Below, one piece after another: positions 16,530 through 25,820 of a stretch of 49,784 bases of DNA. How positions within the stretch are numbered: position 1 is the stretch's first letter; each line of letters begins with the position of its first letter. The position numbers and the translations under genes are program-made. The stretch is from Pseudomonas arsenicoxydans (lineage in GTDB: Bacteria > Pseudomonadota > Gammaproteobacteria > Pseudomonadales > Pseudomonadaceae). The DNA is taken from NCBI RefSeq assembly GCF_006438915.1, contig NZ_RCZE01000022.1:1-49784 (forward strand), in the 5' to 3' direction. The notes below the pieces were generated by a model. It ran no database searches and was not told the DNA's origin. It worked only from the letters and a program-made list of their open reading frames with translations.

Positions 16530-19364
16530 TCAGGCCTTGTCGCGTGCCAACAACGGCTTGAGATAAAAGCCGGTGTGAGACTGCTTCATTTCCGACACTT
16601 CTTCCGGTGTGCCGACCGCAATGATCTGCCCGCCCTTGGAGCCGCCCTCTGGACCAAGGTCCACCAACCAGTCAGCAGTCTTGATCACGTCCAGGTTATG
16701 CTCGATCACCACCACCGTGTTGCCGTGGTCGCGAAGGCGATGCAATACATCGAGCAGTTGCTGAATGTCCGCGAAGTGCAGGCCAGTGGTTGGCTCATCG
16801 AGGATATACAGAGTCTTGCCGGTATCGCGCTTGGACAGTTCGCGGGACAGTTTCACCCGTTGCGCCTCACCACCGGACAGCGTGGTCGCCGATTGCCCCA
16901 GCTTGATGTACGACAAGCCCACATCCATTAGCGTCTGAAGCTTACGTGCCAGCGCCGGCACCGCGTCGAAGAACACCCGGGCTTCCTCGATGGTCATCTC
17001 GAGGGTTTCGTGGATGCTCTTGCCCTTGTACTTGATCTCAAGGGTTTCACGGTTGTAACGCTTGCTCTTGCAGACGTCGCACGGAACGTAGATGTCGGGC
17101 AGGAAGTGCATTTCTACCTTGATCAATCCGTCGCCCTGACAGGCTTCGCAACGTCCGCCCTTCACGTTGAAGGAGAAACGTCCCGGCCCGTAGCCCCGCG
17201 AGCGAGATTCCGGCACGCCGGCGAACAGCTCGCGAATCGGTGTGAACAGCCCGGTGTAGGTGGCAGGGTTCGAGCGCGGCGTCCGGCCGATCGGGCTTTG
17301 ATCGATGTCGACGACCTTGTCCAGATGCTCCAGGCCCTTGATGCTGTCATGGGCAGCAGCTTCCAGCGTTGTCGCACCGTTAAGTGCCGTAGCGCTCAGG
17401 GGAAACAGCGTGTTGTTGATCAGCGTCGACTTGCCGGAACCGGACACGCCGGTCACGCAGGTCAGCAGGCCGATCGGGATGTCTAGGTCGACGTTGCGCA
17501 AGTTGTTGCCGCGAGCGCCCTTGAGGGACAGCGACAGCTTCTTGTTACGCGGTGTGCGCTTGGCCGGAACGGCGATCTTCACCCTGCCCGACAAGTATTT
17601 GCCGGTCAAGGAGTCAGGATGAGCCATGACCTCGGCTGGTGTACCTTCGGCGACGATATGCCCGCCGTGTACGCCAGCGCCCGGGCCGATATCCACAACA
17701 TAGTCAGCCAGACGAATAGCGTCTTCGTCGTGCTCGACCACAATCACCGTGTTACCGATGTCGCGCAGGTGCTTGAGCGTGCCCAGCAGTCGATCGTTGT
17801 CCCGTTGATGAAGGCCAATCGACGGTTCGTCGAGGATGTACAGAACGCCCACAAGACCGGCGCCAATCTGGCTGGCGAGTCGAATCCGCTGAGCTTCACC
17901 GCCGGACAAGGTATCGGCACTGCGATCCAGCGACAGGTAATCGAGACCCACGTTGACCAGGAACTGCAGGCGCTCGCGGATTTCCTTGAGAATCTTGTCG
18001 GCAATTTCGCCACGGCGGCCTGTCAGCTTCAGCACGCCGAAGTACTCACAGGCGTCACCAATCGGCAGATTCGTCACCGCTGGCAGGGTTTTCTCGCCTA
18101 CCCAAACATGCCGCGCCTCACGACGCAGGCGAGTGCCACGGCAATCCGGGCAAGGCTGGGTGCTGAGGAACTTGGCCAGCTCTTCACGCACCGAAGCGGA
18201 TTCGGTTTCGCGGTAGCGGCGTTCAAGGTTCGGCACGATGCCTTCAAACGGGTGCGAGCGTTTGACGATGTCGCCACGGTCGTTCAGGTATTTGAAATCG
18301 ACGTTCTGCGAACCGCTGCCGTGCAGGATGAATTTCTGCTGATCGGCCGGCAGTTCGTTGAACGGCACTTCCAGGCTGAATTTGTAGTGAGATGCCAACG
18401 ACCCGAGCATCTGGAAGTAATAGACGTTGCGCCTGTCCCAGCCGCGAATCGCGCCCTCGGCCAGTGTCAGCTCGCCGTTGACCAAGCGCTTGATGTCGAA
18501 AAACTGCTTCACACCCAGGCCATCACAAGTCGGGCAGGCGCCGGCCGGGTTGTTGAACGAGAACAGCTTGGGTTCCAGCTCGCTGATGGCGTGGCCACAG
18601 ATCGGGCACGCGAAGCGGGCGGAGAAGATCATCTCTTCACCCGGTTCGTCATCCATCGGCGCTACCAACGCAATGCCGTCCGCCAGCTTCAGCGCGGTCT
18701 CGAACGATTCGGCCAGACGCTGTTGCAGATCGGCGCGGACCTTGAAGCGGTCGACCACGACATCGATCGAGTGCTTCTTCTGTTTATCCAGCTTCGGCAG
18801 CTCGTCCAGTTCGCAGAGCCGGCCATTGACCCGGGCCCGCACAAAGCCTTGCGCGCGTAGTTCTTCAAACACCGACAGGTGTTCGCCTTTGCGCTCGCGG
18901 ATCACCGGCGCCAGCAGCATCAGTTTGCTGCCTTCCGGCTGGGCGAGGACCAGGTCGACCATCTGGCTGACGGTCTGCGCTTCCAGCGGAATGTCGTGAT
19001 CCGGGCAGCGCGGAATACCCACGCGCGCATACAACAGGCGCAGGTAATCATAGATTTCGGTGATGGTGCCGACCGTCGAGCGCGGGTTGTGCGAGGTCGA
19101 CTTCTGTTCGATGGAAATGGCTGGCGACAAACCTTCGATGGTGTCGACGTCAGGCTTTTCCATCATCGACAAAAACTGCCGGGCATAAGCCGACAGCGAT
19201 TCGACGTAGCGACGCTGGCCTTCGGCGTACAGCGTGTCGAATGCCAGGGACGATTTGCCGGATCCGGACAGGCCGGTGATGACGATCAGCTTGTCCCGTG
19301 GCAGGGTCAGGTCGATGTTCTTCAGGTTGTGGGTCCGGGCCCCACGAATCAGGATCTTGTCCAA
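16530..19364 (-). CDS. uvrA: Excinuclease ABC subunit A
   Basis: The damage-recognition ATPase of nucleotide excision repair, which loads UvrB at lesions. I chose the TTG at 19362-19364 (MDKILIRGARTHNLKNIDL), which has GCGAGG as Shine-Dalgarno and gives the usual 944 residues; ATG-initiated extension would add 24 unrelated residues. Two ABC modules are present: Walker A GLSGSGKSSLAF and GVSGSGKSTLIN, with signature motifs LSGGEAQRIRLASQ and LSGGEAQRVKLSREL. Cysteine pairs of the zinc modules are CPICGH...CPTCDG and CEACQGDG...CDVCKS. It is divergent from the MFS gene. No LexA box was recognised in the 191-bp gap. Confidence 0.97.
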   Translation of the reverse strand: MDKILIRGARTHNLKNIDLTLPRDKLIVITGLSGSGKSSLAFDTLYAEGQRRYVESLSAYARQFLSMMEKPDVDTIEGLSPAISIEQKSTSHNPRSTVGTITEIYDYLRLLYARVGIPRCPDHDIPLEAQTVSQMVDLVLAQPEGSKLMLLAPVIRERKGEHLSVFEELRAQGFVRARVNGRLCELDELPKLDKQKKHSIDVVVDRFKVRADLQQRLAESFETALKLADGIALVAPMDDEPGEEMIFSARFACPICGHAISELEPKLFSFNNPAGACPTCDGLGVKQFFDIKRLVNGELTLAEGAIRGWDRRNVYYFQMLGSLASHYKFSLEVPFNELPADQQKFILHGSGSQNVDFKYLNDRGDIVKRSHPFEGIVPNLERRYRETESASVREELAKFLSTQPCPDCRGTRLRREARHVWVGEKTLPAVTNLPIGDACEYFGVLKLTGRRGEIADKILKEIRERLQFLVNVGLDYLSLDRSADTLSGGEAQRIRLASQIGAGLVGVLYILDEPSIGLHQRDNDRLLGTLKHLRDIGNTVIVVEHDEDAIRLADYVVDIGPGAGVHGGHIVAEGTPAEVMAHPDSLTGKYLSGRVKIAVPAKRTPRNKKLSLSLKGARGNNLRNVDLDIPIGLLTCVTGVSGSGKSTLINNTLFPLSATALNGATTLEAAAHDSIKGLEHLDKVVDIDQSPIGRTPRSNPATYTGLFTPIRELFAGVPESRSRGYGPGRFSFNVKGGRCEACQGDGLIKVEMHFLPDIYVPCDVCKSKRYNRETLEIKYKGKSIHETLEMTIEEARVFFDAVPALARKLQTLMDVGLSYIKLGQSATTLSGGEAQRVKLSRELSKRDTGKTLYILDEPTTGLHFADIQQLLDVLHRLRDHGNTVVVIEHNLDVIKTADWLVDLGPEGGSKGGQIIAVGTPEEVSEMKQSHTGFYLKPLLARDKA

Positions 19365-19555
19365 AGTGGCCTCGCTTGGCGGGCGTCGAAAACGTAGGAG
19401 TATACGGCCAAATACTGGATGGATGCACACTATCAAACGAACGGGTTGATGTCTTACATGAAGAGTCTGTCAGCGGAGCGCGTCAAAGCGTCGCGATATA
19501 CCCTGTCAATCGATGGGACTGGTAGAATCGCGGCCGGTTCACATGAGGTTTTTCC

Positions 19556-20953
19556 ATGCACGATCCCCACAGCGAACGCATGAGTGGTAGTGAGACCCGC
19601 GCAGCAAGCGGTCTGGCCCTGGTGTTCGCCTTCCGTATGCTTGGCATGTTCATGGTGTTGCCGGTACTGGCGACCTATGGGATGGATCTGGCAGGCGCGA
19701 CACCAGCCCTCATAGGGCTGGCGATTGGCGCTTACGGCCTGACCCAGGCGATCTTCCAGATTCCTTTCGGTTTCATTTCCGACCGCATCGGTCGTCGTCC
19801 GGTAATTTACCTGGGGCTGATCGTCTTCGCCCTCGGCAGCGTGCTGGCGGCCAATGCCGATTCGATCTGGGGCGTTATCGCCGGACGAATCCTGCAGGGC
19901 GCCGGGGCGATTTCCGCCGCTGTCATGGCCTTGCTGTCAGACCTGACCCGCGAGCAGCATCGGACCAAAGCCATGGCCATGATCGGCATGACGATTGGTC
20001 TGTCGTTCGCTGTCGCCATGGTTGTAGGACCGTTGCTGACCCGCGCCTTCGGCCTGTCCGGATTGTTCCTCGCCACGGGTGGCATGGCGCTGTTCGGTAT
20101 CGTGATCGTGATGTTCATGGTGCCGCGTTCCACCGGGCCTTTGCAGCATCGCGAGTCCGGTGTCGCGCGCCAGGCGCTGATCCCGACGCTCAAGCACCCG
20201 GACTTGCTGCGCCTGGACCTCGGCATTTTTGTGTTGCACGCGATGTTGATGTCGAGCTTCGTTGCCTTGCCTCTGGCACTGGTCGAAAAAGCCGGCCTGC
20301 CTAAAGAACAGCACTGGTGGGTCTACCTCACTGCGCTGCTGATCTCCTTCTTCGCCATGATCCCGTTCATTATCTACGGCGAGAAGAAACGCAAAATGAA
20401 ACGAGTTTTATTGGGCGCAGTGCTGACGCTGATGCTCACTGAGCTATTCTTCTGGCAGTTCGGCGATAGCTTGCGGGCTCTGGTGATCGGGACGGTGGTG
20501 TTTTTCACCGCGTTCAATCTGCTGGAAGCTTCATTGCCTTCGCTGATCAGCAAGGTTTCACCAGCAGGCGGCAAGGGCACGGCGATGGGGGTTTATTCCA
20601 CCAGCCAGTTCCTCGGTTCGGCGCTCGGCGGTATCCTCGGTGGCTGGATGTTCCAGCATGGCGGTCTGTCGGTTGTGTTCCTGGGATGCGCCGGTCTGGC
20701 TGCCCTCTGGCTGGCCTTTGCTGTTACCATGCGCGAACCTCCCTACGTGACGAGTCTGCGCTTGCCGCTGTCGCCCGAGGCGATCCGCGAAGCGGGTCTG
20801 GTCGAGCGCCTGAAGGCTGTCGTAGGGGTAACAGATGCAGTGATCGTCGCAGACGAAGCGGCGATTTACATCAAATTGGACACCGAACTATTGGATCGCA
20901 CCACCCTCGAGCGCCTGGTGAACAACCCGCCCGAGGCAGCGTGCGTAGCCTAG
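19556..20953 (+). CDS. YajR-like MFS transporter with C-terminal YAM domain
   Basis: A 465-residue drug/H+ antiporter-type major facilitator with 12 predicted membrane helices. Motif A appears as FISDRIGRRP between TM2 and TM3, and LLSDLTREQHRTKAMAMIGM and GKGTAMGVYSTSQFLG are very close to E. coli YajR. After TM12, about residues 395-460 form a soluble ferredoxin-like tail (VVGVTDAVIVADEAAIYIKL), matching the YAM domain of YajR. The substrate is unknown. The Shine-Dalgarno is TGAGG. It ends 9 bp before ssb, so the two genes may be co-transcribed. Confidence 0.9.
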   Translation: MHDPHSERMSGSETRAASGLALVFAFRMLGMFMVLPVLATYGMDLAGATPALIGLAIGAYGLTQAIFQIPFGFISDRIGRRPVIYLGLIVFALGSVLAANADSIWGVIAGRILQGAGAISAAVMALLSDLTREQHRTKAMAMIGMTIGLSFAVAMVVGPLLTRAFGLSGLFLATGGMALFGIVIVMFMVPRSTGPLQHRESGVARQALIPTLKHPDLLRLDLGIFVLHAMLMSSFVALPLALVEKAGLPKEQHWWVYLTALLISFFAMIPFIIYGEKKRKMKRVLLGAVLTLMLTELFFWQFGDSLRALVIGTVVFFTAFNLLEASLPSLISKVSPAGGKGTAMGVYSTSQFLGSALGGILGGWMFQHGGLSVVFLGCAGLAALWLAFAVTMREPPYVTSLRLPLSPEAIREAGLVERLKAVVGVTDAVIVADEAAIYIKLDTELLDRTTLERLVNNPPEAACVA

Positions 20954-20962
20954 GAGAACGTT

Positions 20963-21490
20963 ATGGCCCGTGGGGTTAACAAAGTCATATTGGTCGGCAC
21001 TTGCGGCCAGGATCCCGAAGTTCGCTACTTGCCTAACGGTAACGCCGTGACCAACCTGAGTCTGGCGACCAGCGAACAATGGACCGACAAGCAAACTGGT
21101 CAGAAGGTCGAGAAGACCGAATGGCACCGTGTGTCGATGTTCGGCAAGGTGGCGGAAATCGCCGGCGAATACCTGCGTAAAGGCTCGCAGGTATACATCG
21201 AAGGCAAGTTGCAGACCCGCGAGTGGGAAAAAGACGGCATCAAGCGTTACACCACCGAAATCGTGGTCGACATGCAAGGCACCATGCAACTGCTGGGCGG
21301 CCGTCCACAACAGGGCGACCAACAAGGCGGGGGCAACAACTACCAGCAGTCCGCTCCGGCTCCACGCCAGCAGGCTCCACGTCCGCAGCAGTCGTCGGCA
21401 CCGCAACAGTCGCGTCCAGCTCCACAGCAACAGGCCGCGCCTCAGCCAGCTCCGGATTTCGACAGCTTTGATGACGATATCCCGTTCTAA
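20963..21490 (+). CDS. ssb: Single-stranded DNA-binding protein
   Basis: A 175-residue SSB. The N-terminal OB fold (about 1-110) starts MARGVNKVILVGTCGQDPEV and includes TEWHRVSMFGKVAEIAGEYL. A Gln/Pro-rich disordered linker (about 112-160) follows, then the acidic tip DSFDDDIPF that recruits repair and replication partners. The distance from the MFS gene is 9 bp, with Shine-Dalgarno TAGGAGAA. Confidence 0.98.
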   Translation: MARGVNKVILVGTCGQDPEVRYLPNGNAVTNLSLATSEQWTDKQTGQKVEKTEWHRVSMFGKVAEIAGEYLRKGSQVYIEGKLQTREWEKDGIKRYTTEIVVDMQGTMQLLGGRPQQGDQQGGGNNYQQSAPAPRQQAPRPQQSSAPQQSRPAPQQQAAPQPAPDFDSFDDDIPF

Positions 21491-21513
21491 ACAGCGGCGA
21501 TTCAGTTAGTGAT

Positions 21514-21546
21514 AAAAAAAGCGAAGCCATCAGGCTTCGCTTTTTT
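21514..21546. terminator. Bidirectional terminator between ssb and the OsmC-YcaO gene
   Basis: An 8-bp stem GCGAAGCC/GGCTTCGC (21521-21528 with 21533-21540) is flanked by A7 and T6 tracts, so it serves both convergent genes. Confidence 0.95.
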
Positions 21547-21556
21547 GTGGGCGCTA

Positions 21557-23761
21557 TTAACGGGATGAGGCGGTCACGTTGGCCCGTGCTGAGTGCAGCT
21601 TCTTGTAGCTGTCGATCAACCGCAGGTGCCGGTCGAGCCCCTCGAGTTTCATGCTGGTCGGCGTCAAGCCATGGAAACGCACGCTGCCGTCTACCGAGCC
21701 GATGGCTGCTTGCGTGCGCTCGTTGCCAAACATCCGGCGGAAATTGGCCTCGTAGTCTTCCAGTTCCAGATCTTCGTCCAGCTTCATTTCCAGCACCACA
21801 TTGACGGCCTGGTAGAACAAACCACGTTCAACCGTGTTGTCGTTGTACTGCAGGAACATTTCTACCGCCTCTTTTGCCTCTTCATATTGCTGCAAGGCGA
21901 GATAGATCAGCAGTTTCAACTCCAGGATCGTCAGCTGACCCCACGCCGTGTTGTCGTCGAACTCGATGCCGATCAAGGAGGTGATGTCGGTGTAATCGTC
22001 CAGCTCACTTTCCACCAGACGCTCAACCAGCGATCGCAGCTCTTCTTCGTCCAGGCGATGCAGGTTGAGGATATCGGCGCGGAAGAACAGCGCTTTGTTG
22101 GTGTTATCCCAGATCAGATCGTCCGCAGGATAGATTTCCGAATAGTCCGGTACGAGGATGCGGCACGCCGTCGCGCCGATATGCTCGTAGACCGCCATGT
22201 ACACTTCTTTGCCCATGCCTTTGAGGATGCCAAACAGGGTAGCGGCTTCCTCGGCATTCGAGTTTTCACCCTGGCCGGAGAAGTCCCACTCGACGAATTC
22301 GTAATCCGATTTGGCACTGAAGAAGCGCCACGACACCACGCCGCTGGAGTCGATGAAGTGCTCGACGAAGTTATTCGGCTCGGTCACCGCATGCCCTTCA
22401 AACGTCGGCTGTGGCAGGTCGTTGAGGCCTTCGAAACTGCGGCCCTGCAACAATTCGGTGAGGCTGCGTTCCAGTGCCACTTCCAGGCTCGGGTGCGCGC
22501 CGAAAGAGGCGAACACTCCGCCGGTGCGTGGGTTCATCAACGTGACGCACATCACCGGGAATTCGCCGCCCAGGGATGCATCCTTCACCAACACGGGGAA
22601 CCCTTGCTCTTCCAGCGCTTGAATCCCGGCCAGAATCCCGGGGTACTTCGCCAGCACTTCGGCCGGCACATCCGGCAGGGCAAATTCGCCTTCGATGATT
22701 TCGCGTTTGACCGCGCGCTCGAAGATCTCCGACAGACACTGCACCTGGGCTTCGGCCAGCGTGTTACCGGCGCTCATGCCGTTACTGAGGAACAGGTTTT
22801 CAATCAGGTTGGACGGGAAATACACCACCTGGCCGTCCGATTGGCGCACGTACGGCAGCGAACAGATGCCGCGCTCTTCGTTGCCCGAGTTGGTGTCGAT
22901 CAGGTGGGAGCCGCGCAGTTCGCCGTCGCGGTTGTAAATCTTCAGGCAGTATTCATCGAGAATTTCAGTGGGCAGCGCATCCTTGCGGCCAGGTTTAAAC
23001 CAGCGCTCGTCCGGGTAATGCACAAACGGCGCGTTGGCGATGTCTTCGCCCCAGAACTGGTCGTTGTAGAAGAAGTTGCAGTTCAGACGCTCGATAAACT
23101 CGCCCAGCGCCGACGCCAACGCGCCTTCCTTGGTGGCGCCTTTGCCGTTGGTGAAACACATCGGCGAGTGCGCATCGCGGATGTGCAGCGACCACACGTT
23201 GGGCACGATATTGCGCCACGAGGCGATTTCAATCTTCATGCCCAGGTCCGCCAGAATGGCCGACATGTTGGCGATGGTTTGCTCCAGCGGCAGATCCTTG
23301 CCCGCGATATAGGTGTGCGCCTCGGAATGGGAGGCAGGCATCAACAACGCCTGGGCATCGGCGTCGAGGTTGTCCACTTCTTCGATCACAAACTCAGGCC
23401 CGGCCTGCACCACTTTTTTCACGGTGCAACGGTCGATGGAGCGCAGGATGCCCTGGCGGTCCTTGTCGGAGATGTCCGCCGGTAACTCGACCTGGATCTT
23501 GAAAATCTGGTTGTAGCGGTTTTCCGGGTCAACAATGTTGTTCTGCGACAGGCGGATGTTTTCCGTGGGAATACTGCGAGTGTCGCAGTACAGCTTCACG
23601 AAATAGGCCGCACACAACGCCGAGGAAGCCAGGAAGTAATCGAACGGACCCGGTGCCGAGCCATCGCCCTTGTAGCGGATAGGTTGATCGGCGACCACGG
23701 TGAAGTCATCGAACTTTGCTTCAAGCCGAAGGTTGTCGAGAAAGTTGACCTTGATTTCCAT
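21557..23761 (-). CDS. OsmC-domain / YcaO-domain fusion protein
   Basis: 734 residues. The N-terminal part (about 1-140) is OsmC-like, with cysteines Cys50 (SSALCAAYF) and Cys112 (SIDRCTVKK) in the positions of the thiol-peroxidase pair. The central part (about 150-560) is a YcaO domain, with the ATP-binding helices NGKGATKEGALASALGEFIE and LSEIFERAVKREI and the segment SFGAHPSLEVALERSLTELL. The C-terminal 150 residues are helical and TPR-like. YcaO enzymes activate backbone amides with ATP. The E. coli stand-alone YcaO has been linked to RimO-dependent methylthiolation of S12. It lacks the proline-rich C-terminus of azoline-forming YcaOs. The gene lies downstream of the yjf-like operon on the same strand. 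Confidence 0.88.
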   Translation of the reverse strand: MEIKVNFLDNLRLEAKFDDFTVVADQPIRYKGDGSAPGPFDYFLASSALCAAYFVKLYCDTRSIPTENIRLSQNNIVDPENRYNQIFKIQVELPADISDKDRQGILRSIDRCTVKKVVQAGPEFVIEEVDNLDADAQALLMPASHSEAHTYIAGKDLPLEQTIANMSAILADLGMKIEIASWRNIVPNVWSLHIRDAHSPMCFTNGKGATKEGALASALGEFIERLNCNFFYNDQFWGEDIANAPFVHYPDERWFKPGRKDALPTEILDEYCLKIYNRDGELRGSHLIDTNSGNEERGICSLPYVRQSDGQVVYFPSNLIENLFLSNGMSAGNTLAEAQVQCLSEIFERAVKREIIEGEFALPDVPAEVLAKYPGILAGIQALEEQGFPVLVKDASLGGEFPVMCVTLMNPRTGGVFASFGAHPSLEVALERSLTELLQGRSFEGLNDLPQPTFEGHAVTEPNNFVEHFIDSSGVVSWRFFSAKSDYEFVEWDFSGQGENSNAEEAATLFGILKGMGKEVYMAVYEHIGATACRILVPDYSEIYPADDLIWDNTNKALFFRADILNLHRLDEEELRSLVERLVESELDDYTDITSLIGIEFDDNTAWGQLTILELKLLIYLALQQYEEAKEAVEMFLQYNDNTVERGLFYQAVNVVLEMKLDEDLELEDYEANFRRMFGNERTQAAIGSVDGSVRFHGLTPTSMKLEGLDRHLRLIDSYKKLHSARANVTASSR

Positions 23762-23874
23762 GGGGGATTACCAGAATAACGGGCTAGACGAATTGGCCGC
23801 CATTATCCGGCTTTTCAGGCGTATGTCTTGTCGTTGTCGGATCCTGAGCCTGGTTTACGCCTGTTTCAACCTGA

Positions 23875-23897
23875 CGCCCGATACACGGTATCGGGCG
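23875..23897 (-). terminator. Hairpin after the ATP-grasp gene (weak terminator)
   Basis: A 9-bp perfect stem CGCCCGATA/TATCGGGCG encloses a 5-base loop. It lies 20 bp past the ATP-grasp stop on the minus strand. No T tract follows, so some transcripts probably continue into the OsmC-YcaO gene. Confidence 0.4.
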
Positions 23898-23917
23898 ATT
23901 TATGCGCGATTTGCTGC

Positions 23918-25075
23918 TCAGTCGAGGATCAGGTGTGGCAAAAAGCGGCTCGAATCCTTGGTGATCAAGCTGTTGTCTTCCCGCACGCCAATCCCGGCCG
24001 CCTGGTCGCCAATCACCCAGGAGCCGATCAGCGTATAGCTGTCGCCAAATTTAGGCAGCGGCGCGAACTCCTGAAGGATAAACGGCGCATCGGTGTAGGG
24101 GCCGTCCTCTTTCACGATCAGACCCTCGGTCGTTTGCAGCTCGATGTTGGCGCCTTCGCGGGAGAAGAACGGCTTGCGCACCCAACCCTTGGGCACTGAT
24201 TTATTCGGATCGGTGTCCAAGTGCGCCGCGAGCAGGTTCGGGTGACCTTTATTGAATTCCCACAGCAACGGCAGGATGCCTTTGTTGGAAATAATGGATT
24301 TCCACGCGGGCTCAAAAAACTGCGTATCACACTGGGCAATCGCGGCGCCGAAGGGCTCGTGGAAGATGAACTCCCAGGCGTGCAGCTTGAACAGGTGAGG
24401 AATCCAGCGATCCTCAAGGTCGACGAAGCGTCCGTCACTGGTCAGGCCGATGTCTTCAATATCGATGTGCCGTGATTCGATGCCGACCTTTTCCGCGACC
24501 AGCCGCAGGTAATCAGTGGTGCCCTTGTCTTCGACCGAGTGTTTCATCGAGGCGAAATAGAACGGCAGCTTCAACTGCAACTGGGCGAAAGCCTGATGCA
24601 GTTTGGTGTCGATGCTGTTGAACTGGTCAGCCTGCTTGGGCAGCAAACCGCGTTCGATGCATTGCTCCAGCCAGCCCCATTGAAACGCAGCGGCCTCATA
24701 CAGGCTGGTTGGCGTGTCGTAGTTGAGTTCCAGCAACTTGGCCGGCCCGGTGCCGTTGTAGGAGAAGTCCATGCGCCCATACAGGTGCGGGTGGCCTTCG
24801 AGCCATGACGTGCGAATCATGTCGTTGAACGCCGGGGGAATACTCAGGCGTTCGAGCAATTGCTCGTTCTGCACCACCCGGGCGACCATGTCCATGCACA
24901 TCTCATGGATCTCGGTGGTCGGGTCTTCCAGATCGTTTTCGATCTGCTTGAGCGTGAACTGGTAATACGCGCTCTCGTCCCAGTAGGGTTCGTCGTCGAT
25001 GGTGTGAAACAGAAAGCCGAGACCTTCGGCGGTCTGTTTCCAGTCATGACGCTCTGCGCAATGGATCTTCTTCAT
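23918..25075 (-). CDS. Glutathionylspermidine-synthase-like ATP-grasp ligase (YgiC/YjfC family)
   Basis: 385 residues resembling the C-terminal synthetase half of glutathionylspermidine synthase, without the amidase domain. Typical segments are MDFSYNGTGPAKLLELNYDT (metal and substrate binding), NKGILPLLWEFNKGHPNLL, WVRKPFFSREGANI (nucleotide-binding strand) and the C-terminal IGSWVIGDQAAGIGVREDNS. Such enzymes join an amine to a carboxylate using ATP. The true substrate of the YgiC/YjfC group is unknown. It is the last gene of the operon, 12 bp after the YgiB-type gene; the pairing of these two is conserved in E. coli (ygiB-ygiC, yjfM-yjfC). Confidence 0.9.
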   Translation of the reverse strand: MKKIHCAERHDWKQTAEGLGFLFHTIDDEPYWDESAYYQFTLKQIENDLEDPTTEIHEMCMDMVARVVQNEQLLERLSIPPAFNDMIRTSWLEGHPHLYGRMDFSYNGTGPAKLLELNYDTPTSLYEAAAFQWGWLEQCIERGLLPKQADQFNSIDTKLHQAFAQLQLKLPFYFASMKHSVEDKGTTDYLRLVAEKVGIESRHIDIEDIGLTSDGRFVDLEDRWIPHLFKLHAWEFIFHEPFGAAIAQCDTQFFEPAWKSIISNKGILPLLWEFNKGHPNLLAAHLDTDPNKSVPKGWVRKPFFSREGANIELQTTEGLIVKEDGPYTDAPFILQEFAPLPKFGDSYTLIGSWVIGDQAAGIGVREDNSLITKDSSRFLPHLILD

Positions 25076-25087
25076 GGCCCGGTCTCC

Positions 25088-25801
25088 TTAACTGCTCGAC
25101 CCGCCGCCCCAGCCGCTGCGTGCGCTGGCCTTGCTGCCGAAGCCGCCACGCGACGTCGACGAGGCAACGGAAGAAACCGGCTTGCTGGCCGACTTGCTGA
25201 TGGTGGAGCTGTAGCTGCTGCCAGATCGTGCCTGGTTGGAGCGGCCAAACGTTGAACCGTTGGCGACGCGTTGGCTGAGCGTTGAATTGCCGTAGTTGCC
25301 GCGATCATCGCGGTAGCGGTACACCGGCTGCGAGTAATAGCTGTTGCGGTTGTTGCTCAGCATGTTGCCGATCAACAGTCCGGTCAGCAGGCTGCTGGTG
25401 GAGAAGCCCGAACCGCCGGTGTTGGCTTCCGACGCCGGCAGTTGCGCCTTGGCGGCATCGACCTGGGACTGCGTCACCTCGCCATCGGCGGTCAGCTCGA
25501 AGCCACCGAGCCGGGGGATGAACTTGCCGGTTGAATCCTGCTGGCACCAGTCGGCGACGAAGTCGGCGTCACAATCGGCCTGGTTGTCGTACACCGGCGC
25601 AAGGCGGCGATGTTCGGCCATGGCGGTCATGTAGGCGTCCGAGCAGACGTCCACCGGGAGCTTTTCATCGGCGCATTGCTGAACGGACTGGAAGTTGTAC
25701 TTCTTCTGCACCGCGTAGGTTTTTTCAGTTGGCCCGCAACCGGATATCGCCATGGCGACCGATGCGGCAAGCGAGAGCTGAACGTACTTGCTTCGTTTCA
25801 T
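25088..25801 (-). CDS. DUF1190 lipoprotein (YgiB/YjfM family)
   Basis: 237 residues with a lipoprotein signal peptide: basic start MKRSKYV, hydrophobic core and lipobox AISGC with Cys22 as the lipidation site. The next residue is Gly, so outer-membrane or periplasmic-face location is likely. The middle part has several cysteines (QQCADEKLPVDVCSDAY, DCDADFVADWCQQDS). The C-terminal 70 residues are Ser/Gly/Arg rich and probably disordered. Function is unknown. It is 19 bp downstream of the DUF350 gene and 12 bp upstream of the ATP-grasp gene. Confidence 0.85.
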   Translation of the reverse strand: MKRSKYVQLSLAASVAMAISGCGPTEKTYAVQKKYNFQSVQQCADEKLPVDVCSDAYMTAMAEHRRLAPVYDNQADCDADFVADWCQQDSTGKFIPRLGGFELTADGEVTQSQVDAAKAQLPASEANTGGSGFSTSSLLTGLLIGNMLSNNRNSYYSQPVYRYRDDRGNYGNSTLSQRVANGSTFGRSNQARSGSSYSSTISKSASKPVSSVASSTSRGGFGSKASARSGWGGGSSS

Positions 25802-25820
25802 CAGAATCTCCGCTGCGCAA

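Noticed and set aside
17619..18860. 413-codon plus-strand frame inside uvrA
   Set aside because: It is fully antisense to uvrA, a certain gene, and resembles no family.
19365..19555. LexA (SOS) box between uvrA and the MFS gene
   Set aside because: No CTG-N10-CAG palindrome with AT-rich centre was found.
21593..23485. 630-codon plus-strand frame inside the OsmC-YcaO gene
   Set aside because: The minus-strand frame has clear OsmC and YcaO motifs; the other strand has none.
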